Shown: positions 61,626 through 64,000 of the stretch, in pieces
Layout of the letters: every line of letters starts with the position of its first letter
Numbering within the stretch: the stretch's first letter is position 1
NCBI RefSeq assembly: GCF_012927115.1
Contig: NZ_JABBFY010000001.1
Location: 3,100,001 to 3,164,000 of the forward strand
Direction: 5' to 3'
Source of the DNA: Sphingomonas sp. G-3-2-10
GTDB lineage: Bacteria > Pseudomonadota > Alphaproteobacteria > Sphingomonadales > Sphingomonadaceae
DNA: 64,000 nucleotides
Position numbers and translations under genes: made by a program
The notes under the pieces: generated by a model
The model's input: the letters and a program-made list of their open reading frames with translations, nothing else
What the model was told of the DNA's origin: nothing
Databases searched by the model: none

Positions 61626-61654
61626 AAATTATGCGCATGATTAATGCGCGTCAA
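61626..61654 (-). promoter_or_regulatory. ccdAB promoter with operator in the spacer
   Basis: On the minus strand TTGACG (-35, 61654-61649), a 17-bp spacer and TAATTT (-10, 61631-61626) form a near-consensus promoter. The spacer holds an inverted repeat, GCGCAT-N5-ATGCGC (61633-61649), as expected for CcdA binding. Six bases separate the -10 from the ATG, predicting a leaderless mRNA. Confidence 0.8.
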
Positions 61655-61681
61655 TCTGGCCATTTGGAAGGAGTGATACGC

Positions 61682-62617
61682 ATGGCGCAGGACTGGCCCC
61701 GCCTCGACTGGCCGCAGTGGCGCGAAACCGCGATCCATCTCCAGCTGATGACGCAGATCGTCGGCAAGGTCCGCATCGCGCTGACACCGTGGCTCAACCA
61801 CGGCTGGCACGTGCCGCTCTACGTCACCCCGCGCGGCCTCGGCAGTTCGCCGATCCCTTCGGGCGCAGGTGCATTCGAGGTGGATTTCGACTTTCAGGCG
61901 CACCAGCTGCGCATCGCCTGCATTGGCGGCGAAACGCGCAGCCTGCCGCTGGCGGCGGGCAGCATCGCCGATTTCTATGCAGCTGTGATGGCGGCGCTGG
62001 CCGAGCTCGGCGTTTCGGTGAAGATCGCCACTTTGCCCAACGAGATGCCCGATCCGGTCCGCTTCCCCGACGATCATGCGGTCCGCCCCTATGACCCCGC
62101 CGCGGTCGAAGCGTTCCACACCGCGCTCGCCCATGTCGATCACGCCTTCAAGACCTTCCGCACCGGTTTTCTCGGCAAGGCCAGCCCGGTCCATTTCTTC
62201 TGGGGCAGCTTCGATCTCGCCGTCACTCGCTTCTCCGGCCGCGTCGCCCCGCCGCACCCCGGCGGTGTTCCCGGCCTGCCCGACGACGTGACGCGCGAAG
62301 CCTATAGCCATGAAGTGTCCAGCGCCGGCTTCTGGCCTGGCAGCGACGCCTACCCCAAGGCCGCCTTCTATTCCTACGCCTATCCCGCGCCCGCCGGGTT
62401 CGCCGAAGCGCAGGTCTGCCCCGACGACGCGCGGTTCGATTCAGCACTGGGCGAATTCATCCTCGATTACGACGCCGTCCGCACGGCCGCCGATCCGCAA
62501 GCCGCGATCGCCGACTTTCTGCAATCCACCTATGACGCCGCCGCCGATCTCGCGCAGTGGGACCGCGCTGCGCTCGATTGCGAACCGGGTGTTCCCGGAA
62601 GGCCCCGCAAGGTCTAG
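61682..62617 (+). CDS. DUF5996 family protein
   Basis: A 311-residue soluble protein. Family blocks include WRETAIHLQLMTQIVGKVRIALTPWLNHGWHVPLYV in pattern, VHFFWGSFDLAVTRFSGR and GFWPGSD, typical of DUF5996. Function unknown. ATG 61682 follows AAGGAG at good spacing. It is divergent from ccdA and shares the AT-rich region; the PNPOx-like gene follows after 9 nt, so the two are likely co-transcribed. Confidence 0.88.
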   Translation: MAQDWPRLDWPQWRETAIHLQLMTQIVGKVRIALTPWLNHGWHVPLYVTPRGLGSSPIPSGAGAFEVDFDFQAHQLRIACIGGETRSLPLAAGSIADFYAAVMAALAELGVSVKIATLPNEMPDPVRFPDDHAVRPYDPAAVEAFHTALAHVDHAFKTFRTGFLGKASPVHFFWGSFDLAVTRFSGRVAPPHPGGVPGLPDDVTREAYSHEVSSAGFWPGSDAYPKAAFYSYAYPAPAGFAEAQVCPDDARFDSALGEFILDYDAVRTAADPQAAIADFLQSTYDAAADLAQWDRAALDCEPGVPGRPRKV

Positions 62618-62626
62618 CATCTGCAC

Positions 62627-63181
62627 ATGGCCGAATTCTTCGACGCGCTCACCGACGACCACCGCGCCTTCATCGCGAAGCAGCCGGTCTTCTTCGTCGC
62701 CACCGCAGCCGAGGGCGCGCGGATCAACCTCAGCCCCAAGGGGATGGATTGCTTCCGGGTGCTCGATGACAAGACAGTGGCGTATCTCGACGTCGCCGGA
62801 TCGGGCAACGAGACCAACGCGCACCTGCTGGCCGACGGGCGCATCACGATCATGTTCTGCGCGTTCGAAAGTCCGGCGCTGATCTTCCGCGTCTATGGCC
62901 GGGGTGTCCCCGTGCTGCCGCAGGACGATCGCTGGGCCGAACTCGCCCCGCACTTCACTTTGCTGCCCGGCACCCGCCAGATCTTCGTGGTCGAACTCGA
63001 TCAGGTGCAGACCTCTTGCGGCTGGGGCGTGCCCCATATGAATTTCGACCGCGAGCGCACGACGCTCAGCAAATATCACGCGAAGTCCAACGACGCCGAG
63101 CGCTTCGGCAAATATGCCGTCCGCACAAAGAGCATCGACGGCCTGCCGGTGCGCAATCCCACGGTGCCCGTCGCCGGCTGA
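62627..63181 (+). CDS. Pyridoxamine 5'-phosphate oxidase-family flavoprotein
   Basis: A 184-residue split-barrel protein of the PNPOx-like family. It begins FFDALTDDHRAFIAKQPVFFVATAAEGARINLSPKG, the FMN-binding half of the fold, with FESPALIFRVYGRG as a later strand. The short, DUF-type branch often lacks true PNPOx activity and may bind FMN, F420-like or heme cofactors. It lies 9 nt after DUF5996. Confidence 0.9.
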   Translation: MAEFFDALTDDHRAFIAKQPVFFVATAAEGARINLSPKGMDCFRVLDDKTVAYLDVAGSGNETNAHLLADGRITIMFCAFESPALIFRVYGRGVPVLPQDDRWAELAPHFTLLPGTRQIFVVELDQVQTSCGWGVPHMNFDRERTTLSKYHAKSNDAERFGKYAVRTKSIDGLPVRNPTVPVAG

Positions 63182-63184
63182 GCC

Positions 63185-63994
63185 TTAGCGCGGCAGTTTC
63201 CGCAACGATGCCTGGGCGCGGGCCTGCATCGCCTGCTCCAATGCCGACTGCTCGTCGAAAATGCGATTGTAGCGGGTGGTCACCGCCTGGAATGCCGAGA
63301 GATCGGCGTCGCTGGTAAAGCCCACCATCTCGCCTTCCATCCGCCAGTTGCGGCGCGCCAGCACGCGGCACATCGCGCCCAGCTCGACCAGCGCCTGATC
63401 GCCCAGTTCCCAGCGCCGGGCATTCTCGGCGCCGTTATCGGCCATGCCGCGCTCGAGCCCATCCAGCACGTCCATCGCCGTAGCCGTGTCGGACATCCCG
63501 CTCATCGCCTTCAATGCCGCGCGCGTGTCGTTCATCAGCCGCTCGGTCGCCGTGCGATACTGTTTCACACGGCCGCGCTGCCGTTCGGTCGCCGTGCAAT
63601 CCCGCAGGATTGCCGAGTTCACGCCCAGCTTCGCCGGATCGAGCAACGCATGGATGCCGCTGTCGGTCATCGATTTCTCATAGGCGCGCTGCTCGCGCTG
63701 CAACGAACGGAGCATGACGCGGATGACGCCTACGGGCGTATCCGGCTTCAGACCCGGAGCCGGCGGCATCTCGCGGCCTGCCAGCATCGCCTCGGCATCC
63801 TGCCGGACCAGCAGGAATTCGGCCTGTTCGCGCGCATTGCGCGCGTCGAGGCCGCGGACATATTGAAAGCCGCCGGCGATCACCGCGAGGAAGAGAAACG
63901 CCCCGATCTTCCACCCGGCCGTCGCGCCGCGCAACGCGACCAGATAGACCACGGCATAGACCAGCGCGGCCGTGCCCGCCGCCTGACCGATCAC
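63185..63994 (-). CDS. Unknown membrane protein (possibly incomplete at right edge)
   Basis: About 269 residues visible. Two adjacent N-terminal membrane helices (TAALVYAVVYLVAL and IGAFLFLAVIAGGF) are followed by a long, mostly helical cytoplasmic or periplasmic part rich in Arg, Gln and Glu, perhaps a coiled coil (ERQRGRVKQYRTATERL). A GTG at 63994 could be the start, but no Shine-Dalgarno can be seen before the window ends, so the N-terminus may lie outside. No family recognised. Confidence 0.7.
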   Translation of the reverse strand: MIGQAAGTAALVYAVVYLVALRGATAGWKIGAFLFLAVIAGGFQYVRGLDARNAREQAEFLLVRQDAEAMLAGREMPPAPGLKPDTPVGVIRVMLRSLQREQRAYEKSMTDSGIHALLDPAKLGVNSAILRDCTATERQRGRVKQYRTATERLMNDTRAALKAMSGMSDTATAMDVLDGLERGMADNGAENARRWELGDQALVELGAMCRVLARRNWRMEGEMVGFTSDADLSAFQAVTTRYNRIFDEQSALEQAMQARAQASLRKLPR

Positions 63995-64000
63995 GATCGC

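Noticed and set aside
1..64000. tRNA, rRNA, riboswitch or CRISPR features
   Set aside because: None was recognised on reading both strands; a covariance-model scan was not possible, so small structured RNAs could be missed.

Overview
The window is about 64 kb of high-GC chromosomal DNA from an alphaproteobacterium, most probably a Sphingomonas-type member of the Sphingomonadaceae. Evidence for this is the mix of genes (spinster-type MFS transporter beside a large TonB-dependent receptor, RcnB-like protein, CarD, 7Fe ferredoxin beside an S4-domain protein and a SUV3-like helicase, CBP3-type chaperone beside YceD/DUF177 and a BamE-like lipoprotein) and the many short palindromic intergenic repeats. 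Nearly the whole window is coding. I see no rRNA, tRNA, IS element, prophage or CRISPR array. All functions are read from motifs and family knowledge; no database search was run.

Layout. 1-3.1 kb: end of a PLP-dependent decarboxylase, an aldose-1-epimerase-like gene and prfC. 3.2-7.7 kb: an uptake module (spinster MFS, TonB-dependent receptor, divergent TetR regulator) with inverted repeats in the shared control region. 7.8-10.1 kb: DUF177 and CBP3-like genes, divergent from a bamE-like and an RcnB-like gene. 10.4-18.4 kb: pbpC and a 1,922-residue alpha-2-macroglobulin, a periplasmic defence/repair pair. 18.6-22.8 kb: an NrfB-like glycosyltransferase translationally coupled to a probable outer-membrane barrel, followed by TauE/SafE and its TIGR02186 partner. 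22.9-30.8 kb: HerA-type ATPase, M23 peptidase, SUV3-like helicase, S4 protein, fdxA and carD. 30.9-36.7 kb: two DUF2807 proteins, pdeM, a lipoprotein, an M20 dipeptidase and an ALDH7-type dehydrogenase. 36.8-43.7 kb: three small membrane or secreted proteins, an acyl-CoA dehydrogenase/alpha-methylacyl-CoA racemase pair, purH and a polysaccharide flippase. 43.8-50.9 kb: polA, an unknown 205-residue protein, a 2OG-Fe(II) oxygenase and an orphan VirD4/TraG-like ATPase coupled to a 226-residue unknown protein. 50.9-64 kb: a class A beta-lactamase-like protein, small exported or membrane proteins, a GT22-like glycosyltransferase coupled to nadB, an orphan ABC ATPase, a CHCC zinc-finger protein, tldD, a ccdAB toxin-antitoxin module, DUF5996, a PNPOx-like protein and an unknown membrane protein.

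Most interesting points. (1) The VirD4-like ATPase at 49271-50881 has no secretion or conjugation neighbours and overlaps an unknown partner gene. (2) Two near-identical operator-like sites, GTGTATTG-N7-AATACA, lie 22 kb apart upstream of a DUF2807 lipoprotein gene and a DUF6326 membrane-protein gene, which suggests a small regulon. (3) ccdAB has a textbook promoter with an inverted repeat in its spacer, and its spacing predicts a leaderless mRNA. (4) Four copies of a long palindrome each sit 8-30 nt after a stop codon. (5) The NrfB-like and barrel gene pair suggests a surface-glycan export unit.
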